DNA of 64,000 nucleotides from Ruminococcus turbiniformis (GCF_020687545.1 NZ_JAJEQX010000008.1:1-64000), one strand, 5' to 3'. Numbered from the stretch's first letter, positions 8,329-18,933 are shown. The notes: generated from the letters alone by a model not told the origin. Program-made: numbers and translations.

Positions 8329-9804
8329 TTATGAGAGGATCATGTGTTCAAATACTGCCTCGCATGTAAGCTGTACTCCGAGCTTTTTGAAAATCTTAAT
8401 GTCCACGTCGGAGAGCATCACTGAAGTGTGGGCCTGGCAGCCGTTTAACTTGGGAAGCTGGGAAAGAGCCAGCTCTGCCTGCGGGTTTGCGGCTGCGCTG
8501 GCAGACAGGGCAATGAGCACTTCGTCTGTGTGGAGCCGCGGGTTTTTGCTCTTTAAATAGTCGACTTTGAGCTTCTGGATCGGCTCAATGGATTCCGGCG
8601 ATATGATGTGCTGCTCGTGATCGATTCCGGCCAGCACTTTGAGAACGTTGAGCAGAAGCGCGGCGGATGCTCCGAGCAGATTGGTTGTTTTTCCGGTGAC
8701 AATGGTTCCGTCCTGAAGCTCCATGGCAGCAGCGGGGCCGCCGGTTTCCTTCGCACGTTCGAGGGCGCTCACAGCGGCTCTGCGGTCTGCCGGAGTGATT
8801 CCCGCCATATTCATAAGAAGCTCAATTTTCTGTGCCTCGTTGTCGGACGCATCCCCTTTGACAAGAGCGTTGAGCGCCGCATAGTATCTCCGGATGATCT
8901 CCTGGCAGGAAGCCTCCCGGCACGCCTCGTCATCGCAGATGCAGTTGCCCGCCATGTTTACGCCCATATCGGTCGGAGACTTGTATGGACTTTCCCCGTA
9001 GATTTTCTCAAAGATCGTGTTGAGCACGGGAAAGATTTCCACGTCTCGGTTGTAGTTGACTGTCGTTTCCCCGTACGCCTCCAGATGGAAGGGGTCAATC
9101 ATGTTGACATCGTTTAAGTCCGCAGTGGCAGCCTCGTACGCGAGATTGACCGGATGCTTCAGCGGGAGATTCCAGATCGGGAATGTCTCAAATTTGGCAT
9201 ATCCCGCCCGGATTCCTCTCTTGTGCTCGTGATAGAGCTGGGAAAGACAGGTTGCCATCTTTCCGCTTCCGGGACCGGGAGCCGTGACGATTACGAGAGG
9301 ACGGCTTGTCCGGATATAGTCGTTCTTTCCATAGCCCTCCTCGCTGAGGATCAGAGGAATGTTGGACGGATATCCCGGAATAATATAGTGAAGATATACG
9401 GGAATATCCATATTTTCCAGTCTGTTTTTAAACAGCAGGGCGCTCTCCTGGCCGGAGAACTGCGTGATTGTGACGCTTCCCACATAAAGCCCCTGATCCC
9501 GGTATGTCTGGATCAGACGGAGTACGTCCGTGTCGTAGGTGATTCCGAGATCTCCGCGGATTTTGTTCTTCTCAATATCTTTCGCACTGATGACGATGAC
9601 GATCTCCGCCTGGCTGCTCAATTCCTTTAACAGCCGCAGCTTGCTGTCCGGTGCGAATCCGGGAAGCACGCGGGATGCGTGATAGTCGTCGAAAAGTTTT
9701 CCGCCGAACTCCAGATAGAGCTTGTTGTCAAAGCGGCCAATCCTGTTTCGGATGTGTTCGGACTGCATTTTCAGGTATTTTTCGTTGTCGAAACCGATTC
9801 TCAT
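8329..9804 (-). CDS. DUF1846 family protein
   Basis: The 491-residue protein belongs to the widespread DUF1846 family; to my knowledge its role is not firmly established. It starts MRIGFDNEKYLKMQSEHIR and has a P-loop-like segment, TAPGPGSGKMATCLSQL (about residues 175-190), and a cysteine-rich patch, CICDDEACREASC (about 288-300). It is full length with no breaks. It is transcribed toward pyrG but separated from it by a promoter and hairpin. It is divergent from ftsH. Confidence 0.85.
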   Translation of the reverse strand: MRIGFDNEKYLKMQSEHIRNRIGRFDNKLYLEFGGKLFDDYHASRVLPGFAPDSKLRLLKELSSQAEIVIVISAKDIEKNKIRGDLGITYDTDVLRLIQTYRDQGLYVGSVTITQFSGQESALLFKNRLENMDIPVYLHYIIPGYPSNIPLILSEEGYGKNDYIRTSRPLVIVTAPGPGSGKMATCLSQLYHEHKRGIRAGYAKFETFPIWNLPLKHPVNLAYEAATADLNDVNMIDPFHLEAYGETTVNYNRDVEIFPVLNTIFEKIYGESPYKSPTDMGVNMAGNCICDDEACREASCQEIIRRYYAALNALVKGDASDNEAQKIELLMNMAGITPADRRAAVSALERAKETGGPAAAMELQDGTIVTGKTTNLLGASAALLLNVLKVLAGIDHEQHIISPESIEPIQKLKVDYLKSKNPRLHTDEVLIALSASAAANPQAELALSQLPKLNGCQAHTSVMLSDVDIKIFKKLGVQLTCEAVFEHMILS

Positions 9805-10008
9805 TTCTTTTCATTCCCCACTTGTTCTGATTTTGTCTGTTGTCTGTCCGGGCTGCAGCAGTATGGAAATAAGCGGCATGCCGCAGGACATATTTCGTAC
9901 CCAGTATACTATAAAAACTCATGGTTTTACAATATTTTCATAATCTTTTTATTGATTTATGCAAAACCTGTCTTTATAATGAAAATAGCGGATTTTAGGA
10001 GGAAAAGA

Positions 10009-12213
10009 ATGGACAATCAGAATAATAAGAATAATCCGAACCATAACCGGCAGGGCTGGGGGATCATCCTCATTACAACCCTGCTGGTCACTTTTATGGT
10101 GATGGGTTTTTATTCCCTGATGCAGGGATCAGGTCCGGAAGAGATCAGTTATGATGAATTCCTGACTATGGTCGAAGACGGGGAAGTGGCGGAAGTCACA
10201 TTAAACAGCGACCGGATCTACATTACGCTTACCGATGAGGCGAGAAACTCCCGGGCGGAGAGTGAGGAAAGCCAGTCCGGAAGCATAGACAGTATTATGG
10301 GGCAGATCGAGGAACAGCTTCAGAACGGTTCCGGTTCGTCGGAAAGTACGGATTCGGGAAGCTCCGACTCTGCGGCGGACCCGGAAAGCACGGGCAGTTC
10401 GGACCCGGATTACTATACCGGTTACGTCAACGATTATACACTGGTGCAGACGCTGAACGACGCGGGCGTGAAGTTCGGAAGCCAGCCTGCGGATACGATG
10501 GGACAGCTGATCCTGGAACTGTTCATCACACTGATTCTTCCCATCGGACTGATGGCGCTGCTTCTGTCGTTCGTTTTCAGGAGAATGTCAAAGGGCGGCG
10601 GCATGATGGGCATCGGAAAGAGCAATGCCAAGATGTACATGGAGAAAGAGACCGGAGTTACATTCCAGGATGTGGCAGGAGAAGATGAGGCGAAGGAATC
10701 TCTTCAGGAAGTGGTGGATTTCCTGCATAATCCGGGAAAATACAGCGGTATCGGAGCGAAGCTTCCGAAGGGAGCGCTTCTTGTGGGACCGCCGGGAACC
10801 GGAAAAACGCTTCTTGCCAAGGCGGTTGCCGGAGAGGCGAAAGTGCCGTTCTTCTCGCTCTCCGGTTCTGCGTTTGTAGAAATGTATGTGGGTGTGGGCG
10901 CGTCCCGTGTGCGTGATCTGTTCAAGCAGGCGCAGCAGCAGGCGCCGTGTATCGTGTTTATCGACGAGATTGATGCCATCGGAAAGACGAGAGATTCTGC
11001 CCTGGGCGGAAATGATGAACGTGAACAGACTTTGAACCAGCTCCTGGCGGAGATGGACGGATTTGACACGAACAAGGGACTCCTCATTCTGGCGGCTACA
11101 AACCGGCCGGAGATTCTCGACCCGGCGCTTCTCCGTCCGGGACGGTTTGACCGGAGGATCATCGTAGACAAACCGGATCTGAAAGGACGTATCGACATCC
11201 TGAAAGTCCACGCGAAAGACGTGAAGATGGATGAGAGCGTGGACCTTGAGGCAATCGCGCTGGCCACATCCGGAGCGGTAGGCTCGGATCTGGCGAACAT
11301 GATCAATGAGGCGGCCATCAATGCGGTAAAGCACGGCAGACAGGTAGTCAGCCAGAAAGATCTCTTTGAGGCGGTGGAAGTTGTCCTTGTCGGCAAGGAG
11401 AAGAAAGACCGCATCATGAGCAAGGAGGAGCGCAGAATTGTCTCTTATCACGAGGTAGGACATGCGCTTGTGACCGCTCTTCAGAAAAATACCGAACCGG
11501 TGCAGAAGATTACGATCGTACCAAGGACGATGGGAGCCCTCGGATATGTCATGCAGACTCCGGAGGAAGAGAAGTTCCTGAATACGAAGAAAGAACTTGA
11601 GGCGATGATCGTGGTGGCACTTGGAGGCCGTGCGGCGGAGGAGATTGTATTTGACACTGTGACGACAGGAGCGGCCAACGATATTGAGCAGGCAACCAAG
11701 ATCGCTCGTGCCATGATCACACAGTACGGTATGTCAGAGCGGTTCGGGCTGATGGGCCTTGAGTCGATTCAGAACCGTTATCTGGACGGAAGAGCTGTGT
11801 TAAACTGCGGAGACGCAACGGCAGGCGAGATTGACGAGGAAGTTATGAAGATGTTAAAGGCCGCCTATGCGGAGGCCAAGAGACTTCTGTCGGAGAACAG
11901 AGATGCACTGGATAAGATCGCCGCATTCCTGATTGAGAAGGAGACCATCACCGGAAAAGAATTTATGAAAATATTCCGGGAGGTAAAGGGAATTCCGGAA
12001 CCTGATGAAGAAGACGGGGAAACGGAAGCAGAACACAAGCAGAGAATTGCCATGAAGCCGGCGAATGCAGGGCAGGAGAAGCCTGCAGTGGAAACTCCCG
12101 AAGCGGCGAATGCAGGGCAGGAGCAGCCTGCGGAGGAAAATTCTGAAGCGGAGAATACGCAGCAGGAGCAGCCTGCAGAAGAATGTACTGAAGTGAGAAA
12201 TACAGAAGAATGA
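10009..12213 (+). CDS. ftsH: ATP-dependent zinc metalloprotease FtsH
   Basis: Membrane-anchored AAA+ protease that degrades misfolded membrane proteins and regulators. ATG 10009 is chosen because TTAGGAGGAAAAGA precedes it. The 734-residue product has a membrane span at about 18-38, an extracytoplasmic domain, a second span at about 165-185, Walker A GPPGTGKT at 260, Walker [12 protein letters not shown], the SRH arginines (LRPGRFDRR), and the zinc site HEVGH at about 481 in YHEVGHALV. Odd points are a Ser/Asp/Gly-rich insert in the external domain (about residues 85-130) and an acidic C-tail of three 15-residue repeats. A terminator follows. Confidence 0.97.
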   Translation: MDNQNNKNNPNHNRQGWGIILITTLLVTFMVMGFYSLMQGSGPEEISYDEFLTMVEDGEVAEVTLNSDRIYITLTDEARNSRAESEESQSGSIDSIMGQIEEQLQNGSGSSESTDSGSSDSAADPESTGSSDPDYYTGYVNDYTLVQTLNDAGVKFGSQPADTMGQLILELFITLILPIGLMALLLSFVFRRMSKGGGMMGIGKSNAKMYMEKETGVTFQDVAGEDEAKESLQEVVDFLHNPGKYSGIGAKLPKGALLVGPPGTGKTLLAKAVAGEAKVPFFSLSGSAFVEMYVGVGASRVRDLFKQAQQQAPCIVFIDEIDAIGKTRDSALGGNDEREQTLNQLLAEMDGFDTNKGLLILAATNRPEILDPALLRPGRFDRRIIVDKPDLKGRIDILKVHAKDVKMDESVDLEAIALATSGAVGSDLANMINEAAINAVKHGRQVVSQKDLFEAVEVVLVGKEKKDRIMSKEERRIVSYHEVGHALVTALQKNTEPVQKITIVPRTMGALGYVMQTPEEEKFLNTKKELEAMIVVALGGRAAEEIVFDTVTTGAANDIEQATKIARAMITQYGMSERFGLMGLESIQNRYLDGRAVLNCGDATAGEIDEEVMKMLKAAYAEAKRLLSENRDALDKIAAFLIEKETITGKEFMKIFREVKGIPEPDEEDGETEAEHKQRIAMKPANAGQEKPAVETPEAANAGQEQPAEENSEAENTQQEQPAEECTEVRNTEE
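12061..12195 (+). repeat. 45-bp tandem repeats in the ftsH 3' end
   Basis: Three in-frame units (12061-12105, 12106-12150, 12151-12195) encode imperfect 15-residue repeats of the type [15 protein letters not shown]. The first two are the most alike and the third is diverged, so this tail probably expands and contracts. Confidence 0.85.
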
Positions 12214-12220
12214 CAGGAAG

Positions 12221-12247
12221 CCCCCGGCAGGAATGCCGGGGGTTTTT
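12221..12247 (+). terminator. Terminator after ftsH
   Basis: CCCCCGGCA and TGCCGGGGG form a perfect stem followed by TTTTTG. Confidence 0.9.
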
Positions 12248-12306
12248 GCTGCCGGCAGAAGGAGGAAAATTCCTGCCTTCTTTTTCCATAAAACATACAA
12301 ACGAAC

Positions 12307-12334
12307 TTGTATTTTTCAGGGAGACAAGTATAAT
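12307..12334 (+). promoter_or_regulatory. Candidate uvrC promoter
   Basis: TTGTAT (12307-12312), a 16-base spacer and TATAAT (12329-12334). The ATG at 12342 is only 8 bases past the -10, which predicts a leaderless or nearly leaderless message. Confidence 0.5.
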
Positions 12335-12341
12335 AAAGAGC

Positions 12342-14192
12342 ATGGAAAATAATAATTTTGATATACAGGAAGAACTGAAGAAACTCCCCGGCAGGCCAGG
12401 GGTCTACATTATGCACGATGAGCAGGATCGCATCATCTATGTGGGAAAGGCGGTCAGTCTGAAAAACCGGGTGCGCCAGTATTTTCAGAGCAGCCGGAAC
12501 AAAGGAGTCAAGATCGAACAGATGGTGACGCATATCCGGCGGTTTGAGTACATTGTGACAGATTCGGAGCTGGAAGCGCTTGTACTGGAGTGCAATCTGA
12601 TCAAGGAGCACAGACCGAAATACAATACAATGCTTATGGACGACAAGACGTATCCCTTTATCAAGGTGACGACGGGAGAAGACTTTCCGCGTGTTCTGCT
12701 TTCCAGGAAGATGCTGAAGGACAGGTCACGCTATTTCGGTCCGTACACGAGCGCACAGGCGGTCAGAGACACGATTGATCTGATTCACAAACTGTACCAT
12801 GTGAGAAGCTGCAGCAGAAATCTCCCGAGGGATATCGGGAAGGAAAGGCCCTGTCTGAATTATCACATCCATCAGTGTGATGCTCCGTGCCAGGGGTATA
12901 TTTCAAAGGAAGAGTACGGGAAGGCCATTAATGAGGTGATCCGTTTCCTGAACGGGAACTACGACCTGATTCTGGGCGAGCTGGAAGAGAAGATGAACGC
13001 TGCTTCCGAGGCGCTGGAATTTGAGCGCGCGATCGAATACAGGGAGCTGCTAAACAGTGTAAAGAAAGTGGCTCAGAAGCAGAAGATCACAGATTCCAGC
13101 GGGGAGGACCGGGATGTGCTTGCCGTGGCATCCGAGGAAGAGGACGCAGTTGTCCAGGTGTTCTTTATCCGCGGCGGCAGGCTGATCGGCCGGGACCACT
13201 TCTATCTGCGCATCTCGAAAGGAGACGGCAGGGCAGAGATTCTGGACAGTTTTATCAAACAGTACTATGCGGGAACGCCCTATATTCCGGGAGAGCTTAT
13301 GCTTCAGGAGGAAGTGGAGGATCAGCAGCTTCTTGAGACGTGGCTTGGCGCAAAGCGGGGCCAGAAAGTGGTGATAAAAGTTCCGAAAAAAGGAACGAAA
13401 GAGAAGCTTGTGGAGCTTGCCGCCGAGAATGCGCGCCTTGTTCTGACCAAGGACAGGGAGAGGCTGAAGCGGGAGGAAGGGCGTACTATCGGAGCGGTGA
13501 AAGAGCTGGCGTCGCTTCTTGAGCTGGAAGGAATCGTGCGCATGGAGGCGTACGACATCTCCAACACGAACGGGTTTGAATCGGTGGGATCTATGGTTGT
13601 GTATGAGAAGGGAAAGCCGAAGCGCAACGATTACCGAAAATTCAAAATCAGAGGAATTAAGGGAGCGGACGATTACGGCAGTATGCGTGAAGTCCTCACA
13701 AGACGCTTTACCCACGGCCTGAAAGAGAGGGAGGAAAATGAGGGGCTTGGAAAATTTACCGTGTTCCCGGATCTGATTCTCATGGACGGCGGAAAAGGAC
13801 AGGTAAACGTGGCTCTGGAAGTGCTGGACAGCCTTCATCTGAATATTCCTGTCTGCGGAATGGTGAAGGATGATTATCACCGGACAAGGGGACTGTACTA
13901 TCAGAACGAGGAGATACCGATCGACAAGTCCTCCGAGGCATTCCGCCTGATTACGCGGATTCAGGACGAGGCCCATCGCTTTGCCATCGAGTACCACCGC
14001 CAGCTGCGCGGAAAAGGGCAGGTACACTCTGTCCTTGACGATATCGAGGGAATCGGACCTGCCAGAAGGAAGGCACTCATGCGTCATTATCTCAGCCTGG
14101 ATGCCATACGTGCGGCGAATGTGGAGGAGCTCTCCGCTATTCCTTCCATGAACGAAAAAGCGGCGGAATCAGTGTACAAGTTCTTTCATTAG
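12342..14192 (+). CDS. uvrC: Excinuclease ABC subunit C
   Basis: Nuclease of nucleotide-excision repair that makes both incisions around a UvrAB-marked lesion. The 616-residue product has the GIY-YIG domain at the N-terminus (PGVYIM...IIYVGKA, about 20-45), a UVR helical hairpin around 205-235, the RNase H-like second nuclease with [11 protein letters not shown] and [11 protein letters not shown], and C-terminal helix-hairpin-helix motifs ([13 protein letters not shown]). ATG 12342 fits the family start; the frame extends upstream to 12210 but that part overlaps the ftsH terminator. No strong ribosome binding site precedes the ATG. Confidence 0.97.
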   Translation: MENNNFDIQEELKKLPGRPGVYIMHDEQDRIIYVGKAVSLKNRVRQYFQSSRNKGVKIEQMVTHIRRFEYIVTDSELEALVLECNLIKEHRPKYNTMLMDDKTYPFIKVTTGEDFPRVLLSRKMLKDRSRYFGPYTSAQAVRDTIDLIHKLYHVRSCSRNLPRDIGKERPCLNYHIHQCDAPCQGYISKEEYGKAINEVIRFLNGNYDLILGELEEKMNAASEALEFERAIEYRELLNSVKKVAQKQKITDSSGEDRDVLAVASEEEDAVVQVFFIRGGRLIGRDHFYLRISKGDGRAEILDSFIKQYYAGTPYIPGELMLQEEVEDQQLLETWLGAKRGQKVVIKVPKKGTKEKLVELAAENARLVLTKDRERLKREEGRTIGAVKELASLLELEGIVRMEAYDISNTNGFESVGSMVVYEKGKPKRNDYRKFKIRGIKGADDYGSMREVLTRRFTHGLKEREENEGLGKFTVFPDLILMDGGKGQVNVALEVLDSLHLNIPVCGMVKDDYHRTRGLYYQNEEIPIDKSSEAFRLITRIQDEAHRFAIEYHRQLRGKGQVHSVLDDIEGIGPARRKALMRHYLSLDAIRAANVEELSAIPSMNEKAAESVYKFFH

Positions 14193-14237
14193 TGATATGA
14201 TTAAAGAAGTCAGATAAGAAGGAAAAGGAGAAAATTT

Positions 14238-15167
14238 ATGGGACAAGGGATCAAATTAAGTGAAATTGTTGAGAAGATGGATTTGAAAAATCTTACCCCT
14301 GAAGTGGATATGCTTGAGAAAGAAGTCAATGTGCCTGATGTGAACAGACCGGCGCTTCAGCTGGCGGGGTTTTTCGATCATTTTGACTCGAACCGGGTGC
14401 AGATTATTGGAAATGTGGAGTATACTTATGTGCATACACGCCCGGTGGAAGAGCGCGTACAAATTTATGACAAGCTGCTCCAGCATCCGATTCCCTGCAT
14501 TGTGTACTGCCGGGATATGGATCCGGAAGAGCAGTTCCTGAAACTGGCGGTAAAATACGGAGTGCCGGTATTCAAGACACCAAAACAGACATCGGACTTC
14601 ATGGCGGAGATTATCCGCTGGATGAATGTAAAACTGGCGCCCTGCATCTCCATCCACGGGGTACTTGTGGATGTATACGGAATCGGCGTCCTGATTATGG
14701 GAGAGAGCGGGATTGGAAAGAGCGAGGCGGCTCTGGAGCTGATCAAGAGAGGCCATCGTCTTGTCACGGACGACGTGGTTGAGATCCGCAAGGTGAGCGA
14801 TGAGACGCTTGTCGGTTCCGCGCCGGATATTACGAAGCATTTTATCGAGCTGAGAGGAATCGGAATTGTGGACGTCAAGTCCATGTTCGGTGTGCAGAGT
14901 GTCAGAGAGACTCAGAATATCGATCTTGTCATCACCCTGGAAGACTGGAGCAGGGAAAAAGAGTACGACAGGCTGGGACTTGAGGAAGAGTATACAGAGT
15001 TCCTCGGGAACAAAGTTGTCTGCCACAGTATTCCGCTCCGTCCGGGAAGAAATCTGGCCATTATCGTCGAGTCAGCCGCAGTCAACCACAGACAGAAACA
15101 GATGGGATACAACGCGGCACAGGAACTTTACAAGAGAGTTCAGGAAAATCTTGCAAAGAGAAGATAA
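14238..15167 (+). CDS. hprK: HPr kinase/phosphorylase
   Basis: Phosphorylates and dephosphorylates Ser46 of HPr, setting carbon catabolite repression through CcpA. The 309-residue protein has the family N-terminal domain and Walker A GESGIGKS at 155-162, followed by the HprK signature region HRLVTDDVVEI and LRGIGIVDVKSMFG. It starts at ATG 14238 after AAGGAAAAGGAG, 45 bases behind uvrC. It is followed 24 bases later by a ROK sugar kinase, so uvrC, hprK and the kinase may be one operon linking sugar status and sugar phosphorylation. Confidence 0.97.
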   Translation: MGQGIKLSEIVEKMDLKNLTPEVDMLEKEVNVPDVNRPALQLAGFFDHFDSNRVQIIGNVEYTYVHTRPVEERVQIYDKLLQHPIPCIVYCRDMDPEEQFLKLAVKYGVPVFKTPKQTSDFMAEIIRWMNVKLAPCISIHGVLVDVYGIGVLIMGESGIGKSEAALELIKRGHRLVTDDVVEIRKVSDETLVGSAPDITKHFIELRGIGIVDVKSMFGVQSVRETQNIDLVITLEDWSREKEYDRLGLEEEYTEFLGNKVVCHSIPLRPGRNLAIIVESAAVNHRQKQMGYNAAQELYKRVQENLAKRR

Positions 15168-15191
15168 ACAGAGAACAGGAGAACAGAATCC

Positions 15192-16127
15192 ATGAAATAT
15201 TGTTTTGGTGTGGACATAGGCGGCACTACAGTGAAGATGGGAATCTTCGAGGAGAACGGAACGATACTAGACAAGTGGGAAATCCCTACAGTCGTCGCAA
15301 ATGAAGGAGCGGCGATTCTTCCCGATATTGCATCTGCCATCAACGGAAAAATTACTGAGCGGGGACTGAAAAAGGAGGAAATCGCGGGAATCGGTGTTGG
15401 AGTCCCGGCACCTGTGACGTCAGCCGGGATTGTCAACGGAACTGCAAATCTGGGCTGGAAATACAAGGAAGTCAAAAGAGAACTGGAAGAGTCGACCGGG
15501 TTAAGGACAGAGGTCGGAAATGACGCCAATGTGGCCGCTCTCGGAGAGATGTGGAAGGGCGGCGGAGAAGGCGAGAAAAATGTCGTCATGGTGACCCTCG
15601 GCACCGGTGTCGGAGGCGGAATTATCGTAGACGGGAAAATGCTTGTGGGGGCGCATGGGGCCGGCGGAGAGATTGGTCATATCTGCGTGAACTATGAGGA
15701 AACGGAGAAATGCGGCTGCGGAAACAAAGGATGTCTGGAGCAGTATGCGTCTGCCACGGGAATTGTCCGTCTTGCCCGGAGACAGCTTGAGAATGAGACA
15801 CGCTCCACGATACTGGACCGTGAGACTGTAACGGCAAAGGATGTATTTGACGCCGTGAAAGCAGGAGACGAGGTGGCAAAAGATATCGCTGTCACGTTCG
15901 GAAGGTATCTCGGCCACGGACTTGCCACGATTGCGGCTGTAGCGGATCCGGCAGTGTTTGTTATCGGCGGAGGCGTATCCAAGGCCGGAGAAGTGCTCCT
16001 GTCTTATATAAAGGAGCCTTATCTTGAGAAGGCGTTTTTCGCTCACAGGGATGTCCGGTTCGTTCTGGCAAAGCTCGGAAACGATGCCGGGATCTGCGGA
16101 GCTGCTAAGCTTGTACTCGGAGACTGA
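15192..16127 (+). CDS. glcK: ROK family glucokinase
   Basis: ATP-dependent kinase expected to convert glucose to glucose-6-phosphate in the cytosol. The 311-residue protein opens with VDIGGTTVKMGIF (phosphate-binding), has the sugar-binding GNDANVAALGE segment, the ExGH motif in GGEIGHICV, and the ROK zinc-binding CGCGNKGCLEQYASATGI. These place it among ROK glucokinases rather than ROK repressors, since no N-terminal helix-turn-helix is present. It follows hprK closely and converges on the PBP gene, with a strong shared terminator between them. It would serve glucose released by the maltodextrin enzymes further on. Confidence 0.9.
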   Translation: MKYCFGVDIGGTTVKMGIFEENGTILDKWEIPTVVANEGAAILPDIASAINGKITERGLKKEEIAGIGVGVPAPVTSAGIVNGTANLGWKYKEVKRELEESTGLRTEVGNDANVAALGEMWKGGGEGEKNVVMVTLGTGVGGGIIVDGKMLVGAHGAGGEIGHICVNYEETEKCGCGNKGCLEQYASATGIVRLARRQLENETRSTILDRETVTAKDVFDAVKAGDEVAKDIAVTFGRYLGHGLATIAAVADPAVFVIGGGVSKAGEVLLSYIKEPYLEKAFFAHRDVRFVLAKLGNDAGICGAAKLVLGD

Positions 16128-16160
16128 TTTGAAATAGAGTATGAAACGAAAAGAAGAAAG

Positions 16161-16198
16161 AGGGCGCTGCCGCAGAATTCTGCGGCAGCGCCCTTTCT
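16161..16198. terminator. Bidirectional terminator between glcK and PBP gene
   Basis: Bases 16161-16194 are a perfect palindrome (AGGGCGCTGCCGCAGAA and its complement) bordered by AAAG on one side and TTTC on the other. It can stop both convergent genes. Confidence 0.85.
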
Positions 16199-16201
16199 CT
16201 C

Positions 16202-18781
16202 TTATCCTGTTGTTTCAGGAGGAGTTGTCGGATCGGTCGGCGTCGTCGGATCGGTCGGATCGGTTGGGTCCGTCGGTGTCGTCGGATCGGTCGGAGTTGT
16301 CGGGTCCGTCGGAGTTGACGGATCAGTCGGCGTCGTCGGATCCGTATTTTCTGTCTCAGAATCGGAAGTATCTGTTTCTTCCTTTTCTTTATCCGTATCC
16401 TCTTCCTCTTCCTCCGTGGTCGTGGTTCTGTGACCCGCACAGCTCTGGGTAGGCACATTGTCCACATCAAAATATTCGGTCAGTGTCGGGCATCCGCTTA
16501 CTGCCAGATTACCTGTCTGTGTGCAGATCGTTTTCTGCACAACCGAGGAAGGCACTTCAAAGCCGGTATCTGAAAGTCCCTCATGAATCTGCTGCATGAT
16601 CTGTCTCCAAATGGACATATGCCATGACTGGCTGATGCTTTCCATATGCTTGTTCTCATCGTATCCGCCCCATACGGAAGCTGTGTAGTACGGTGTGAAT
16701 GCGGAAAGCCACAGGTCGGTGCTGTTCTCTGTCGTACCGGTTTTCCCGGCCGCGGACATACCGCTTAATCTTGCGGTTGTACCGGTTCCCCGGTTGATTA
16801 CGTCCTCCATGGCGCTTGTCAGAAGATAAGCGGTGGATTCCTTGATTACTTCGTGGGTGGCCGGTGAAGTGTTGTCAATGAGCACGTTCCCGTCGTGATC
16901 CAGGATCTGTGTGTAAAGTGTCGGCTCTGTATAAGTCCCTCCGTTGGCAATGGCGGCATATGCGGCAGTCATTTCAAGATTGTATACGCCCCGCGTGATT
17001 CCGCCAAGAGCAGTAGACTGCGCAATATCCGACATGCCCGGATAATCGGGATCATCGTTGACAAGCGTCGTAAATCCGAAATTCTGAAGGTATTCATAGC
17101 CCTTTTCCAGGCCGACCGTCTCTGTCAGCGTACGGACTGCGCATACGTTCATGGAGTGCTCGATCGCGTATCTGACACGGGTGTCTCCGCGGTATACGCC
17201 GTCCCAGTTGTTGACCTGCTGGCCGCTGGCGTATTTATAGGGCTCGTCCTTGATTGTTGTGGCCAGTGTCATACCGCACTCGTTGAGTCCGGGCGCGTAA
17301 GTGGACAGAACCTTGAAACAGGATCCCGGCTGCCTTGTGGTGCTTGTGGCGCGGTTCAGGGAAAGACTTGTCGTCTTCTCGCCGCGTCCTCCTACGATGG
17401 CTTTGACCTGTCCGGTATACTGATCCATCACAACGACGGAAACCTGCGGCTGAAGCGTGACATTGATGTTTTCATCGACGCTGTCGCCGGCTTCTGTGTT
17501 GATGCCGAGATAGCTTTTGTACTCCTCGACAGCCGCGTAAGCTTCATCCTGGCTGCTGAACACGAGCGGGTTTGAATCGCCGTATGTGGACGATAGGTAC
17601 GAGGCAAGGTTTTCTTTGCTGTAGTTTTCCACGGTTCCGTCAGCCCAGTACACGGTAAGGGCATACTCGATGCCGTATTCTGTAATCGGATAGTTGGACT
17701 CATCCGCGACAACGGTGTCGCATATCTGCTGGATATAAGTATCCTGCGTGGACTGAATTGTAAGCCCGCCGCTGTACAGAAGATTGTAGGCCTGGGCTTC
17801 GGAATAGCCCTTTTCATCCATCAGATCCTGAATGACGTCCTCAATCAACGCGTCCGTAAAATAGGAGTAAGGAGTCGTATCTTCCGTGACAGTGGATGTC
17901 TGAAGAATCCGGTCGTAAACCGGATCAGCAATTGCCTCATCATATTCCGCCTGGGTAATATAACCCTGTTCCAGCATGTTGCTCAGAACGACCGCACGTC
18001 TCTCGGAGTTGGCCTCCGGATAGACAACGGGATCATATTCTGTCGGATTCTGGGTGATTGCCGCGATGACCGCGCACTCAGAGAGCGTAAGATCCGCCAC
18101 ATCCTTGTTGAAATATCTCAGGGAAGCGGTCTGTACACCGAGGCATCCCTGGCCCAGATTAATCGTATTCATGTAGGCTTCCAGAATCTCGGTTTTGCTC
18201 ATTTCCTTCTCGAACTCAAGGGCAAGATACTGCTCCTGAAGTTTCCTCTCCAGACGGTCAAAAAACGTCTTCTCATTGACAAAGTCCGGAAATAAATTGT
18301 TCTTGATGAGCTGCTGCGTCAGCGTACTGGCTCCTTCCGAGAAGTTAAATCCGTTCGTAATACCTACAAGTCCGGCACGGATAATACCCTGCAGGTCAAT
18401 TCCGTTGTGATCGTAGAAACGCTCGTCCTCGATCGCTACAAAAGCGTGAGGAAGATATTCCGAGTTCGCCGTAATCTCTTCGTATGTCTTGTATACACGG
18501 TTTGAGTCGGAATCTTTCAGCGTTTCGATTACAGTACCGTTCCGGTCCGTAATATTTGTTGTGTATCCCTGCGGAAGAATATCTTCAGCCGATACGGCGG
18601 GAGCATTGTCGATGATCTTTTTTGCGAAAATACCGGCACCGACGACACAGATTACCGCCAGAAGGATCATGCAGATTACGATGGCCTTAAAAAAACGTAC
18701 GCCAACCCGTTTCTGTTTCATCCTTTTTTTGGATGAGATACGTTTCTTCTTTCGGGAAAGATTATTTTTTCCGTAATTCAC
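16202..18781 (-). CDS. Bifunctional class A penicillin-binding protein
   Basis: Membrane-anchored peptidoglycan synthase with glycosyltransferase (GT51) and transpeptidase domains. A lysine/arginine-rich cytoplasmic start is followed by one span (near VICMILLAVICVVGAGIF). The GT51 motifs are EDERFYDHNGID and STLTQQLIKN. The transpeptidase has SCFK (SxxK), HSMN (SxN) and KTGTT. Start choice: the frame opens at 18802, but AAAGGAGG (18791-18798) overlaps or abuts the early ATGs and suits GTG 18781, giving about 859 residues. The C-terminus is a Thr-Pro-Asp repeat tail of about 45 residues, probably a flexible wall-spanning linker. Confidence 0.93.
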   Translation of the reverse strand: MNYGKNNLSRKKKRISSKKRMKQKRVGVRFFKAIVICMILLAVICVVGAGIFAKKIIDNAPAVSAEDILPQGYTTNITDRNGTVIETLKDSDSNRVYKTYEEITANSEYLPHAFVAIEDERFYDHNGIDLQGIIRAGLVGITNGFNFSEGASTLTQQLIKNNLFPDFVNEKTFFDRLERKLQEQYLALEFEKEMSKTEILEAYMNTINLGQGCLGVQTASLRYFNKDVADLTLSECAVIAAITQNPTEYDPVVYPEANSERRAVVLSNMLEQGYITQAEYDEAIADPVYDRILQTSTVTEDTTPYSYFTDALIEDVIQDLMDEKGYSEAQAYNLLYSGGLTIQSTQDTYIQQICDTVVADESNYPITEYGIEYALTVYWADGTVENYSKENLASYLSSTYGDSNPLVFSSQDEAYAAVEEYKSYLGINTEAGDSVDENINVTLQPQVSVVVMDQYTGQVKAIVGGRGEKTTSLSLNRATSTTRQPGSCFKVLSTYAPGLNECGMTLATTIKDEPYKYASGQQVNNWDGVYRGDTRVRYAIEHSMNVCAVRTLTETVGLEKGYEYLQNFGFTTLVNDDPDYPGMSDIAQSTALGGITRGVYNLEMTAAYAAIANGGTYTEPTLYTQILDHDGNVLIDNTSPATHEVIKESTAYLLTSAMEDVINRGTGTTARLSGMSAAGKTGTTENSTDLWLSAFTPYYTASVWGGYDENKHMESISQSWHMSIWRQIMQQIHEGLSDTGFEVPSSVVQKTICTQTGNLAVSGCPTLTEYFDVDNVPTQSCAGHRTTTTEEEEEDTDKEKEETDTSDSETENTDPTTPTDPSTPTDPTTPTDPTTPTDPTDPTDPTTPTDPTTPPETTG
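16208..16346 (-). repeat. Thr-Pro-Asp codon repeats at the PBP C-terminus
   Basis: Short near-identical units encode DPTTPTDP-type repeats, read on the minus strand. Low-complexity coding repeats of this kind vary in number between strains. Confidence 0.8.
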
Positions 18782-18933
18782 GAATAGCATCCTCCTTTTC
18801 AATTCCTATAGATTATACCAGAGATAGCAGCCTAAATAAAGGAAAAAATAAAATCTTCATATTTTCTAAAGAATTATTTTCTGTTTCCAATGAGGAAATT
18901 ATTCCTTATAAGTGTTAAGCAGATCTGTTTCTA

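Noticed and set aside
9679-10008. N-terminal extension of ftsH
   Set aside because: It overlaps the divergent DUF1846 gene and lacks a ribosome binding site; the GGAGGAAAAGA-supported ATG at 10009 fits the family.
13050-14087. 345-codon open frame antisense to uvrC
   Set aside because: Shadow frame of a certain gene; no start signal and no recognisable protein.
16208-16346. Non-coding satellite repeat
   Set aside because: The units are in frame within the PBP gene and encode a regular Thr-Pro-Asp tail.
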